64,000 nt of DNA from Colwellia maritima (lineage in GTDB: Bacteria; Pseudomonadota; Gammaproteobacteria; Enterobacterales; Alteromonadaceae). The notes under the pieces were generated by a model. That model saw only the letters and a list, made by a program, of their open reading frames with translations, was not told the origin of the DNA and did no database searches. The DNA is taken from assembly GCF_022669015.1 (NCBI RefSeq), contig NZ_JAKKSL010000003.1, forward strand, positions 310,001 through 374,000, in the 5' to 3' direction. The position numbers and the translations under genes are program-made. This document shows, in pieces, positions 41,910 to 54,122 of this stretch; position 1 is the stretch's first letter, and every line of letters starts with the position of its first letter.

Positions 41910-43301
41910 CTAATGTTGGTATTTTAAATATATGCTTTTTAATAATTTTTCATGAATAGAGTCAAACGAGCCGTTACTCATCACTACAATACTGTCTCCT
42001 GCTTGAACATAGTCTGTGATTTTAGCGACTAATTGATTTATATCATCTTCAACAACACAAGGTGACTGGCACTTGTTAATTAACTCACTCACTGACCATT
42101 TAACGTCTTCACCCTGAAAAATATAAACGTGGTCAGCTTGCCTTAACGAAGCCGGTAATGTGTCTTTATGCACGCCTGACTTCATTGTATTTGATCGTGG
42201 CTCTAATACAGCAATGACACGACCTTGGCTACTATTACCTGCTATTTGTGAACGCACACCTGCTAAAGTTTTTGCAATGGCCGTCGGGTGGTGAGCAAAA
42301 TCATCATAGACATTGATGTTATTAACACAGCCACGCAATTCCAATCTGCGTTTAGTATTAATATACTCAGCTAAAGCTTCGGTAGCAATATGGCTTGGAA
42401 CCCCTGCATGACGGGCAGCAGCGATTGCCATTAACGCATTGTCGATATTAAAATCACCAATCAATGACCATTTTACTATTCCCTGCATTTCACCATTAAA
42501 AGTCACAGAAAACTCACTACCGTCAACCGCGAGCTTTTGTGCTTGCCACCCTTTTTTACAGGAACTTTGTTCTGTAGGCGTCCAACATCCCATTGCTAAT
42601 GTTTCTGTTATGGCTTCTTCATTTTTGGGCGATAAAATTAAACCGTTACTGGGCACCATACGAATAAGATGATGAAATTGTCGTTGTATGTCTGACAAGT
42701 CATTAAAAATGTCACCGTGATCAAATTCTAGATTATTAATAACTAATGTTCTTGGACGGTAATGAACAAATTTAGAGCGTTTATCAAAAAAAGCGGTGTC
42801 ATACTCATCGGCTTCTATAACAAAAAAAGGCGCATTGCCTAATCGTGCTGAACACTCGAAGTTTTGCGGTACACCTCCAATTAAAAAGCCTGGTGATAAT
42901 TTTGCATACTCTAAAATCCACGTTAACATGCTACTAGTCGTTGTTTTACCATGAGTACCCGATACTGCAAGTACCCAACGGTCTTTCAATACATTTTCTA
43001 ACAACCACTGTGGGCCTGAAATATAAGGAATATTCCGATCAAGCATGTATTCTACCATCACATTTCCCCGAGACATTGCATTACCCACTATCACGAGATC
43101 AGGTTCATCATTAAAATGCGCGGTTTGATAACCTTGCATTAGCTCTATTCCCAGTTGTTCTAATTGGGTACTCATTGGCGGATAAACATGGGCATCACAG
43201 CCCGTTACACGAAAACCAAGAGCTTTAGCTAAAGCGGCTATACCTCCCATAAAGGTGCCACAAATACCAAGAATGTGTAAATGTTGAGTTTTATTTGTCA
43301 T
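41910..43301 (-). CDS. mpl: UDP-N-acetylmuramate:L-Ala-gamma-D-Glu-meso-DAP ligase
   Basis: Recycles murein tripeptide onto UDP-MurNAc. From ATG 43301 the protein reads MTNKTQHLHILGICGTFMGG, with SGTHGKTTTSSMLTWIL (ATP loop), EADEYDTAFFDKRSKFVHYRP and YDDFAHHPTAI; 463 residues, standard. The open frame extends 43 codons further upstream, but that segment is hydrophobic nonsense overlapping the divergent ycbX, so the internal ATG is chosen. Confidence 0.96.
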   Translation of the reverse strand: MTNKTQHLHILGICGTFMGGIAALAKALGFRVTGCDAHVYPPMSTQLEQLGIELMQGYQTAHFNDEPDLVIVGNAMSRGNVMVEYMLDRNIPYISGPQWLLENVLKDRWVLAVSGTHGKTTTSSMLTWILEYAKLSPGFLIGGVPQNFECSARLGNAPFFVIEADEYDTAFFDKRSKFVHYRPRTLVINNLEFDHGDIFNDLSDIQRQFHHLIRMVPSNGLILSPKNEEAITETLAMGCWTPTEQSSCKKGWQAQKLAVDGSEFSVTFNGEMQGIVKWSLIGDFNIDNALMAIAAARHAGVPSHIATEALAEYINTKRRLELRGCVNNINVYDDFAHHPTAIAKTLAGVRSQIAGNSSQGRVIAVLEPRSNTMKSGVHKDTLPASLRQADHVYIFQGEDVKWSVSELINKCQSPCVVEDDINQLVAKITDYVQAGDSIVVMSNGSFDSIHEKLLKSIYLKYQH

Positions 43302-43391
43302 AAGCAAGAAAAATACTGAAATATGATGAAAAATTATGAAGGTTAATATACCGTATCCACTTATAACAAGTAAGAAAATATTAGACATAAA

Positions 43392-44689
43392 ATGCCAAAA
43401 ACACCTGCAGTAAAAGTTAGTAGCCTTCATATTTATCCGATTAAATCGACAGCGGGGATAACATTGCTTTCTACAAAAGTTGAGGCCTTGGGCTTAGCGC
43501 CTTTGATCGTCGGTTTGTAGTCAGCGATCCTTCTGGGCAGTTTATTACCGCCAGAACGGAACCAACATTATGTTTAGTTCAAACAAAACTATTCCCTGGT
43601 GGATTAACATTATCAGCTCCCAATATGTCGACGCTAACGTTAACTTATACCGAATTTACGCCTCAGTACCAAAAAGTCATGGTTTGGGGAGATAACATTG
43701 ACGGGCAACTATGTTCTGAAAAAGCAAACGCATGGTTTAGTGAATACTTGCAACGTCCCTGTGCGCTATTATTTTTTGGCGAAAACTCTTATCGTGAAAG
43801 AAGCGCTAATGGGGATAATGCCAGAAAGCTAGCTTTTGCTGATGGTTATCCGTTATTGCTTATTTCTCAAGCCTCGTTGAATGATCTTAATACAAGGCTT
43901 CTAGAAAGTCAGCTTAACGGTGAAAACTTTGTTAATAATGCTCAAGAAAATATCTCTATGACACAGTTCAGACCAAATATTGTTGTCAACAACACAGCAC
44001 CTTTTACTGAAGATACTTGGCAACATATTCGTATTGGTGAAGTAGAGTTTAAGGTGAGTAAACCTTGTGAACGCTGTGTATTCACTACCATTAACCCTGA
44101 AACAGGCAAGAAACATCCTCAACAGCAACCGCTACGCATGTTACAGTCTTTTAGACAAACCCCTCATGGTGAGGTATTGTTTGGTCAAAATTTAATCGCG
44201 CTCAATAGCGGCACTATAAACGCAGGAGATGAGTTGACTGTTATCAGTACACAACCCCCCCCAGTTTTTGCCCTTTCTACTTCAACAACACAAACCACAA
44301 ATACACTAGGTAACACCCAAAAAGTTGATCCATTAGAAAATAACAATACCCTAAATGATCATATTGTGGACAAATCAGTCAACAAAAAGCTAAACGTTTT
44401 CTTTGAAAAATGGAATAAAAGATACCAAATTCCTTCTCCCTCCCTTAATGATCAAGGCAGAGAACAAACTAAAACCCTTTTGGAAAATGGTGAAGATGCA
44501 GGGCTTATTTTACCTTACTCATGTCGCGCCGGTATGTGTGGTCGTTGTAAAGCAAAATTAATTAGCGGTGATGTCAAACAATTATCAACGGATGACATGA
44601 ATGGTTTAACAGAGCAAGAAAAAAAGGAAGGTTACATTTTATGCTGTTCGACAATCGCAACAAGTGACGTAGTCATTAAGCATTCCTAA
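43392..44689 (+). CDS. ycbX: YcbX-like MOSC domain protein with C-terminal 2Fe-2S ferredoxin domain, with one frameshift
   Basis: E. coli YcbX reduces N-hydroxylated compounds using a MOSC molybdenum-cofactor domain and a ferredoxin domain; both are present. The N-terminal MOSC barrel (VSSLHIYPIKSTAGI) is followed after the break at 43495-43505 by DRRFVVSDPSGQFITARTEP. The cofactor cysteine is in KPCERCVFTTI, and the 2Fe-2S cysteines in CRAGMCGRCKAKL and ILCCSTI. Indel size is ambiguous (+1 or -2) near GCGCC. Divergent from mpl. Confidence 0.9.
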
Positions 44690-44793
44690 TCCCCCTTATG
44701 GTATGTATCACTGTTGTAAACATCATTTTTATTTTCTATTCCTCCTCTATAGTTTAGAAAAACCCCATTAGCGCAAACAAAAATTACAAAAGA

Positions 44794-44807
44794 TTGATAT
44801 ACATCAA
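44794..44807. promoter_or_regulatory. FNR/EtrA-type box 1 upstream of the porin gene
   Basis: TTGATATACATCAA matches the FNR consensus TTGAT-N4-ATCAA in all ten defined positions. Its centre is 49 bp upstream of a second perfect box, and the pair lies 120-185 bp before the porin start. Confidence 0.65.
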
Positions 44808-44831
44808 CAGACATCTGTAATTAAAAAAGTT

Positions 44832-44867
44832 GGTTTTAGAAGTTGATTTAAATCAACTTCTAAAACC
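44832..44867. promoter_or_regulatory. 36-bp perfect palindrome containing FNR/EtrA-type box 2
   Basis: GGTTTTAGAAGTTGATTT is followed directly by its exact reverse complement. The centre (44843-44856) is TTGATTTAAATCAA, a perfect FNR-type box. Flanking AGTT and AACT extend the symmetry across a one-base bulge. If this is a class II site, the transcript would start near 44891. The palindrome could alternatively end the ycbX transcript, though it lacks a T run. Confidence 0.6.
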
Positions 44868-44976
44868 TAACTGAATGTAAGAATTAGCTCCACAAAAAGT
44901 ACGCATAAATAAAAACAATAACCGTACTAAGCAACATTTTAAATTGATTTATAAAACATAAGACGGGAATAATATA

Positions 44977-46198
44977 ATGAAAACAAAAATTTTGAATACA
45001 AATAAGTTCGTCCTCTCAGTATTAACTACAGCAATTTTAGCTGCTCCTTCAGCATTTGCTTCTGATACCGCACATGGCAAAAGTATCACGGATGCATTAG
45101 CTGACAGTAAAGTAAATGTTTCATTTCGTGCTCGTTATGAAGCAGTTGATGAGGACGGCGCCTCAAGTGCAGCAGATAAAGAGGCGACTGCATTTACCTT
45201 AAAAAGTCGTTTAACACTTAATACTGGCGCATATCAAGGTTTCTCTCTAGGGTTAGAAGTTGATAATGTTACCGCCATCGTTGATGACTATAATGATGCC
45301 GCAGGCAACAATCCGGCTGACTCTGTTATTGCCGACCCTGAAATCACTGATGTCAACCAAGCATACATTAAATATAGCCATGGTGACTTTAAAGCAACAG
45401 GCGGGCGCCGGCGTATTTTACACAACAATCAACGCTTTGTTGGTGGCGTAGGTTGGAGACAAAACGAACAAACTTATGATGGTATTCGTATTGAATACGC
45501 GGCTAATGACGCCTTATCTTTTGATTACAGTTACATTCACAACGCAAACCGGATTTTTGCTGACGATGCAAAATCTGATTTAGGTGGTGATTTTCATTTT
45601 ATTAATGGCGCCTATAAAGTAAATAAAGCACATAAAATAACAGCTTTTGCTTATATTCTTGATTTTGATACGGCTGCTGCCTTATCAACTAGCACGTTTG
45701 GCGCTTTATATAATGGTAAATTTGACCATGTTTTTGTTAATGCTAGTTTAGCCACACAAAGTGACAATGGGGACAACGTTAACAATTTTGATACCAATTA
45801 TATTAATGCTGAGGTTGGCACTACTCTTGGTAAAATTACCCTGTTAGGTGGCTATGAGTTACTTGGTAGTGACAACGGCGTCGGTTTTTCAACGCCTTTT
45901 GCTACATTGCATAAATTTCAAGGTTGGACAGATAAATTCTTAGGCACACCTGGTAGTGGCGTTGAAGATATTTATGTCACCGTTAAGGGTGCTGTTCTTT
46001 GGGGTAAAATTAAGTGCAACCTATCATAACCTCACCTCAGATGTAGATAACATTGATTACGGTAACGAGTTAGATTTAGTCGCAAATTACACCGTAAACA
46101 AAAACTATAGCGTGTTAGCTAAATTTGCTAATTATAGTGCTGATGATTTTTCAACAGACACTAACAAACTATGGTTACAAGCCGTTGCTAAATTCTAA
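44977..46198 (+). CDS. Outer-membrane porin, alginate-export-like family, with one frameshift
   Basis: Signal peptide ending SAFASDTA, then a beta-barrel with the family motif around RFVGGVGWRQNEQTYDGI shared with AlgE-like export-domain porins of Alteromonadales. A G/C-rich run reading GGRRR near residue 142 stands where relatives have GRQR, so the sequence may be inaccurate there. The frame is lost at 45995-46004 and resumes VKLSATYHNLTSDV, ending AVAKF with terminal Phe. Rejoined, about 406 residues. Preceded by two FNR-type boxes, so expression may respond to low oxygen. Confidence 0.85.
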
Positions 46199-46221
46199 AC
46201 ATAACTAACCTATAAAATACT

Positions 46222-46256
46222 AAAGGTGTTTTGTTATATATCAAAACACCTTTTTT
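46222..46256 (+). terminator. Rho-independent terminator of the porin gene
   Basis: AAAGGTGTTTTG and CAAAACACCTTT form a 12-bp stem with an 8-base loop and a trailing T run, 24 bp after the porin stop. Confidence 0.92.
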
Positions 46257-46354
46257 CATTTCAAATAAATACTTTATTGTGCAATTTTCTAACTTCCAAC
46301 TTGGTATTAAAACGATTAGAATAACCGCGGTTTTTTATGGTTAGGTTTTTTCTA

Positions 46355-46936
46355 TTGTTATTAATGATCGACAATTACGACTCATTTACATTTAATTTAG
46401 TGCACTATTTTCAGGCGTTAGGCCAAGAAGTAAAAGTAGTTCGACACGATGAAATTAGCATTCCTGAGATCGAACAACTTAAACCTGACTATTTAGTTAT
46501 TTCTCCAGGTCCATGTAACCCTGACAGTGCCGGCATATCCTTAGCTGTTGTAAACCGATTTGCAGGGGAAATACCTTTGTTAGGTGTTTGTTTAGGTCAC
46601 CAGTGCATTGCGCAACATTTTGGCGCTAAAATAATTAAGGCTAAAAAGTTAATGCATGGTAAAACAAGCATCATCACGCATTCTGGCTCAGGCTTATTTC
46701 AACACATTAAGCCGTCTTTACAAGTGACTCGGTATCATTCACTTATTGTTGACCAATCATCACTGCCTGATGATTTAATTGTGACCGCATGGAGCACGGA
46801 TGAGCAAGGTAACCAAGATGAAATTATGGCTTTACAGCACATAGATTTTGCGCTTTGTAGTGTTCAGTTCCATCCCGAATCTGTACTAACAGAACAAGGT
46901 TCTGCGCTATTAAAAAACTTTCTTTCAATGGCGTAA
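46355..46936 (+). CDS. pabA: Glutamine amidotransferase subunit of aminodeoxychorismate/anthranilate synthase
   Basis: Supplies ammonia from glutamine for p-aminobenzoate (folate) or anthranilate synthesis. Triad residues lie in GVCLGHQCIAQ (Cys) and SVQFHPES (His, Glu); the N-terminus LLMIDNYDSFTFN is classic. No trp genes adjoin, favouring a PabA role. The TTG at 46355 aligns with the E. coli PabA start; ATG at 46364 or 46337 are alternatives. About 190 residues. Confidence 0.93.
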   Translation: MLLMIDNYDSFTFNLVHYFQALGQEVKVVRHDEISIPEIEQLKPDYLVISPGPCNPDSAGISLAVVNRFAGEIPLLGVCLGHQCIAQHFGAKIIKAKKLMHGKTSIITHSGSGLFQHIKPSLQVTRYHSLIVDQSSLPDDLIVTAWSTDEQGNQDEIMALQHIDFALCSVQFHPESVLTEQGSALLKNFLSMA

Positions 46937-47083
46937 TACATAATATGATTAAATTGAACTAAATTAGTATAAAACGTTTTTCTCTCATTAATGCTTTGAT
47001 AACATATACCGATAACTTTAGAATACCTCTACTTCGTACTTTTTAAGATAAAAAGTGAGCTTATGAAATGCTGATTAACACCT

Positions 47084-48229
47084 ATGCTATTTTTTGATAA
47101 TAACGACACGCTTTCTGCAATACATCAACAAGCGGTTAGTTTAACTATCAGTAAAGACTTTGCCGAGCAACGTAATGGCAAAGTGAATCTTGTCGACTTT
47201 CAAGGAAGTGAGCAGGAAAATCGCCGCAGAGAGCTATTATCCGTTGAATTAAAAGCGCAGCAAGAAAAAATAGTGGCCGCCCATGGAGAAGAACATTTTA
47301 AAAAACAAGTGATGGCTACCTTCTTTGCGCAAGTAAATAAAAAAGTAAATGAAGAATTTGATAATAAAGCCTACCTGTATAACCGAGTGCTAAATATTGA
47401 AGAAGCTGCCCCCATGATTCTCGAGTTGCTTTCTTTACGAGCAACCTCAATTAATAAAATTAAACCCCTAGCAACCTCATTACCTTGGCTTGCAACTGAT
47501 TTATTGAGTTTAGTTAATAAACCTCAATATCGAAAACGTGCTGATGTACAAGTAAATGACGCAAAACTTGCCCTGAGTTATATCGGAATAGATAATTTAA
47601 AATTAGTCATGCCAACTTTTATTCTGAAACACTGGTTACCGGCAAACACTGCACCATTTGGTTTGATGAAACGAAAATTATGGAACGACAGCTTATCTGT
47701 CGCCTTAGCATCGAGCGCGCTTGCAGAAAATGCAGGCATCAATCGTTATACAGCTTTTACTACAGGCATGTTATCTAATATTGGTAAACTAGCCGTTACT
47801 CGCTGTTTTATATCTACATACACCCGTATGTATAAACAAGAATTACGTGAAGCATTTAACGCTAAAGATAAACGTTTGCATAATATTCTCAGCAAAATCA
47901 AAAATCCTCCTGAACTCTTACTAGAACAATTAATTTTACGCAGCAGTCAATTATCAGCAGAATTAATAGAGTTAATGAACTTTGATAGATTAACGATAAC
48001 AGAACCCATGTTTGACTTGGCGTATGCTGATTCATTAGACAATATGTGCCCTATTGCTCAAATCGTGACTAAAGCAAAAGCTTATGTCTGCTATCGTAGC
48101 CTTGCAAAAGATAATTTAATCACGGAAGATGAAAAAGCCACTTTATTTGAGGCTGCAAATTTGAGTCAAAGTGAGATATCTTTACTCAACAAAAGTGATA
48201 TAGACCACATAAAGTTAAAATTTAACTAG
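47084..48229 (+). CDS. HDOD domain protein
   Basis: 381 residues. A charged N-terminal region, then an HDOD domain with ATSLPWLATDLLSLVNKPQY and helical segments such as LALSYIGIDNLKLVMPTFIL and SSALAENAGINRYTAFTTGML. HDOD proteins lack the HD-phosphohydrolase metal ligands and are usually signalling scaffolds linked to c-di-GMP or motility control. This fits the several c-di-GMP genes in the window, but no direct link is visible. Confidence 0.85.
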   Translation: MLFFDNNDTLSAIHQQAVSLTISKDFAEQRNGKVNLVDFQGSEQENRRRELLSVELKAQQEKIVAAHGEEHFKKQVMATFFAQVNKKVNEEFDNKAYLYNRVLNIEEAAPMILELLSLRATSINKIKPLATSLPWLATDLLSLVNKPQYRKRADVQVNDAKLALSYIGIDNLKLVMPTFILKHWLPANTAPFGLMKRKLWNDSLSVALASSALAENAGINRYTAFTTGMLSNIGKLAVTRCFISTYTRMYKQELREAFNAKDKRLHNILSKIKNPPELLLEQLILRSSQLSAELIELMNFDRLTITEPMFDLAYADSLDNMCPIAQIVTKAKAYVCYRSLAKDNLITEDEKATLFEAANLSQSEISLLNKSDIDHIKLKFN

Positions 48230-48324
48230 TTTCCACGCTTATTTAATAAATTATTTTTGATTATTTATTAAAATGTCTAAATAATCGTTTTCACTTAAGT
48301 AACCGACCTGCATTAAACATAGCG

Positions 48325-48344
48325 CACTTTTTAGTGTTTTTTTT
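48325..48344 (+). terminator. Weak rho-independent terminator after the HDOD gene
   Basis: CACT-TTTT-AGTG stem-loop followed by eight T residues, about 95 bp downstream of the HDOD stop. The stem is short; the surrounding 48230-48567 is otherwise AT-rich and without genes. Confidence 0.45.
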
Positions 48345-48346
48345 CA

Positions 48347-48385
48347 TCACTATAAATATTCATTATATCTGAATAAAACCCCTGA
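48347..48385. promoter_or_regulatory. Candidate ArgR box pair upstream of astC
   Basis: TCACTATAAATATTCATT and TCTGAATAAAACCCCTGA are separated by exactly 3 bp, the usual ARG-box arrangement (consensus TNTGAATWWWWATTCANW). They match roughly 12 and 11 of 15 defined positions by eye. The pair lies about 180 bp upstream of astC. Confidence 0.45.
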
Positions 48386-48567
48386 AAGCTTTATTTTTAC
48401 TAGCCTGTAGCCAATTCAAACAAGACAGCGTGTTTTTTTCCTGTCATAATAACCTTCTATTTTTTACACGCTGACCAATATTCTTAGCATAATAAAACCT
48501 ATTGCTTATATACTGAACTCAGTGTTATCCATGCAAATATAGTTATCCATTTTTTGAGGAGTTTGAA

Positions 48568-49781
<1,214 letters not shown>

Positions 49782-49799
49782 GATAAAACCCTAGCCAAT

Positions 49800-49836
49800 A
49801 TTCTTACTACCATTTTATAGGTAGTAAGAATTTCTT
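49800..49836 (+). terminator. Intra-operon hairpin between astC and astA
   Basis: ATTCTTACTACC and GGTAGTAAGAAT make a perfect 12-bp stem with an 8-base loop, followed by TTCTTTT. It may attenuate transcription into astA or protect the astC message. Confidence 0.6.
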
Positions 49837-49856
49837 TTAATCATCGAGAACTGTTT

Positions 49857-50882
49857 ATGATTATCATCCGTCCTATTAGAATGAGTGATTATGACGATTT
49901 ATATCGCATAGCCATTGAATCAGGTCATGGTTTTACCTCGTTACCTGTTAATGAAGACATTTTAAAAAAACGTATAATACACTCAGAAGAATCATTTAAA
50001 GCGCAAGTAAGTCAACCCGGTAACCAGGGCTACTTGTTTGTGATGGAAGATACCGAAACGGGTCAAGTTGTTGGTACTACGGGTATTGAAGCGGCTGTTG
50101 GTTTAGATAATGCTTTTTATCACTACCATTTGGGTAAAGTTGTTCACAGCTCCCGTGAATTGAATATTCATAATACGGTGGAAACACTTTCGCTTTGTAA
50201 TGATTACTCTGGCGCCACAGAAATTTGCACATTATTTTTGCAAGAAAGCCATCGCAAAAATAGTAACGGGCGCTTCCTATCTCGCTGTCGATTTTTATTT
50301 ATTGCTGAACATAGCGAACGTTTTTCTGATTGCGTTATTGCTGAAATGCGAGGCGTGAGCGATGAAAAGGGTAAATCCCCTTTTTATGACTGGCTTGAAG
50401 AACATTTTTTATCCATTGAATTCACCAAAGCTGATTATTTAACAGGAATAGGCAATAAAGACTTTATTGCCGAATTAATGCCCAAGTACCCTGTATATGT
50501 CAGTTTACTAAGTAAAGAAGCTCAGCAAGTTATCAACCAAGTGCACGACAATACGGTGCCGGCTTTGCGCCTGCTTAAAGCAGAAGGTTTTTCTCGCCGT
50601 GGCTATGTTGATATTTTTGATGCAGGTCCAACAGTCGAAGCAGAACGAAGCCAAATTCGTTCAGTGCGTGAAAGTAATAAATATCAGGTACTTATTAACG
50701 ATACTCATGAAGAACAAAACAGCCAAAAGTATATTGTTTGTAATACAAAAGTAAACGAATTCAGAGCAATACAAGTGAAATTATCACTACGCGAAACGGC
50801 GAATCAAGTTGTACTTACAAGTGAAATAGCACAAGCATTACAAGTACAAGAAGGTGATTGGGTTCGCCTTATTAGTAATTAA
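49857..50882 (+). CDS. astA: Arginine N-succinyltransferase
   Basis: First step of the AST pathway: succinyl-CoA plus arginine gives N2-succinylarginine. 341 residues; start MIIIRPIRMSDYDDLYRIAIESGHGFTSLP, then YHLGKVVHSS, LCNDYSGATEICTLFL and FYDWLEEHFLSIEF, all typical. Intact frame. Located 76 bp after astC and 27 bp before astD. Confidence 0.97.
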   Translation: MIIIRPIRMSDYDDLYRIAIESGHGFTSLPVNEDILKKRIIHSEESFKAQVSQPGNQGYLFVMEDTETGQVVGTTGIEAAVGLDNAFYHYHLGKVVHSSRELNIHNTVETLSLCNDYSGATEICTLFLQESHRKNSNGRFLSRCRFLFIAEHSERFSDCVIAEMRGVSDEKGKSPFYDWLEEHFLSIEFTKADYLTGIGNKDFIAELMPKYPVYVSLLSKEAQQVINQVHDNTVPALRLLKAEGFSRRGYVDIFDAGPTVEAERSQIRSVRESNKYQVLINDTHEEQNSQKYIVCNTKVNEFRAIQVKLSLRETANQVVLTSEIAQALQVQEGDWVRLISN

Positions 50883-50908
50883 CAGCCTAAATTAACATAG
50901 GAAGAAAC

Positions 50909-52375
<1,467 letters not shown>

Positions 52376-52440
52376 TACTTATTGAAATGATGTAATTTAA
52401 CCATGCATTTTAAAGATACTTATCTATTAACTCAGCAAAG

Positions 52441-52468
52441 AGAAGATGGGGTTCGCCCCAACTTCTTT
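52441..52468 (+). terminator. Terminator-like hairpin after astD
   Basis: AGAAG-A-TGGGG, TTCG tetraloop, CCCCA-A-CTTCT, then TT. A very stable UUCG-capped stem, about 65 bp after the astD stop, although the T run is short. Confidence 0.75.
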
Positions 52469-52612
52469 AAGAGTATCGATCAACTCTAATTTTGGTGGTA
52501 GCGTCAGTTATCACTAAATTTTTTCATCGTCCCCCGAAGAAACCCAATAACTGCCACTGCCTCCTTGTTTATAATTAATAGCTTATAAATCGCTAATAAC
52601 AAAGGAAAAATC

Positions 52613-53410
52613 ATGACAAAAGTCACTAAACTTTTTGACAATATTTGGCAGCAATACATTGCTGTAACACCTTCAGCTAAAAACATACACCAACTATTAG
52701 GTGATGGCAAAGACGTGGTAAATGACCATGTTGCCTATCGCACATTTAACACTGGAAAAGTCAATTTAAACAAATTTTCTAAGCACCTTGAAGCGATGGG
52801 ATATTCCGAGTGTGGTCAGTATGATTTTGTTGCAAAAAAATTAACCGCTAAGCATTTTGAACATCAGGATGCCTCTATGCCAAAAGTTTTTGTCAGCGAA
52901 CTTCGCGTAGAAGAATTTTCACCTACGGTACAAAATATAATCCATACCTTGGTAGATCAACTACCTGAAAATATTAGTGAACAACCTAACTTTTTATATT
53001 CAGGCCGCCCGTGGAAAATTAGTTTTGAAGATTATCAAACGCTATTAGCTGAGAGTGAGTATGCTGCTTGGTTAGCCGCTTGGGGTTATCGCGCAAATCA
53101 CTTTACGGTAAGCATAAACCACCTAGATAATTATCATTGCATTACTGACGTTAATAACCGCCTAAAACAATCAGGTTATGTGTTAAATAGCAATGGCGGC
53201 GAAATTAAAGGAAATAATGTTGTTAAGCTAGAACAATCGTCAACTTTAGCAGACAAAGCATTCGTTGAATTTTCGGATAAAAAAGCAGAAATACCTAGCT
53301 GTTTTTACGAATTTGCTAAACGCTATCCCAGTGCTAATGGTGAGCTTTATACCGGATTTGTGGCGGAATCAGCAGATAAAATTTTTGAAAGTACCAACGC
53401 TGTCGCCTAA
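52613..53410 (+). CDS. Short DUF1338 protein (HglS/2-oxoadipate dioxygenase-like)
   Basis: 265 residues, single DUF1338 domain. The family includes HglS, an Fe(II) enzyme turning 2-oxoadipate into D-2-hydroxyglutarate. Candidate metal and substrate residues are the His and Arg of NDHVAYRTF, the first His of ANHFTVSINH, and the Glu of PSCFYEFAKRYP. Good start at ATG with AAAGGAAAA upstream. It follows astD after a terminator; short DUF1338 proteins often neighbour ast genes in Alteromonadales, suggesting a role in amino-acid carbon flow. The substrate is unknown. Confidence 0.88.
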   Translation: MTKVTKLFDNIWQQYIAVTPSAKNIHQLLGDGKDVVNDHVAYRTFNTGKVNLNKFSKHLEAMGYSECGQYDFVAKKLTAKHFEHQDASMPKVFVSELRVEEFSPTVQNIIHTLVDQLPENISEQPNFLYSGRPWKISFEDYQTLLAESEYAAWLAAWGYRANHFTVSINHLDNYHCITDVNNRLKQSGYVLNSNGGEIKGNNVVKLEQSSTLADKAFVEFSDKKAEIPSCFYEFAKRYPSANGELYTGFVAESADKIFESTNAVA

Positions 53411-53450
53411 CGAATAATCTTTATATACCAGTACTTATTAAGTCTTGGTA

Positions 53451-53979
53451 TTAATACCTAGCAGCAGCTCGGTTTCGCCCACTATAAACCACTTCTAACT
53501 CGACCCTAGTAATAGATTTATTCGCTAATAATTCATTATATACTGTCATAAGATCGTCTGTTTTTTGTGGCGTAATTCTAAAAGTATTTTTCGCTATTTT
53601 TGTGATATTCTTATAGGATGTATCCAAGCATTTCATCAGGCTTTGTTATTACAACAAAGGTACCTTTAACCGTACCGTATTCAGACATTTTACTATGACG
53701 AACCTCACTCCCTTTTTCTAGTTTTGTCCCCGTAAAAATATATTTTTCACCATTAAATGAAATGGATTTTTTACCTTGTTTTATTGGTGTTGTTTGCTTT
53801 GCTACTATTTCTTTTTTAGTCGCTCTCGTGTTTTTACCATGTTTATTTTTATCGGTTGATATAATCACTTGTTCTTCAGCGCTATCCGCTGCTAATACTT
53901 CTTTCTGCTCTGCTTGTGAACACGAAGTCATTAAAAAACCAAGACAAAAGCTAATAACCAACACACTATTATTTTTCAT
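53451..53979 (-). CDS. Hypothetical lipoprotein, probably frameshifted
   Basis: From ATG 53979 (AAAGG eight bases upstream) the product begins MKNNSVLVISFCLGFLMTSC with a lipobox TSC, then a Lys/Ala-rich linker and a compact C-terminal domain (KSISFNGEKYIFTGTKLEKG, GTFVVITKPDEM). The frame stops at 53611, but a second frame overlapping it continues YKNITKIAKNTFRITPQKTD and VELEVVYSGRNRAAARY to 53451. One surplus base near 53611-53622 would unite them. No family recognised. A GTG at 53997 is an alternative start. Confidence 0.6.
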
Positions 53980-54070
53980 TATAAAGACCTTTCTCACCTT
54001 ACAGTATATTGAAAAGCCAAGCTAATATGACCGAGTAAAAAGGCGGCTTTTATATACTAAACTTTCTAAT

Positions 54071-54117
54071 TAACCTGAGTTCGATCTCATCAAAACATCT
54101 TAAACCGAATTCAGGTT
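54071..54117. repeat. Minimal hairpin copy of the MITE-like family
   Basis: TAACCTGAGTTCGAT and TTAAACCGAATTCAGGTTA, the two terminal repeats of the elements at 10691 and 27992, sit back to back around about 15 bases, without the interior. It lies 5 bp from the protease stop and may act as its terminator. Confidence 0.75.
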
Positions 54118-54122
54118 ATTTA

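Noticed and set aside
43302..43430. N-terminal 43-residue extension of Mpl
   Set aside because: Hydrophobic, unlike any Mpl N-terminus, and overlapping the divergent ycbX start; the internal ATG gives the normal protein.
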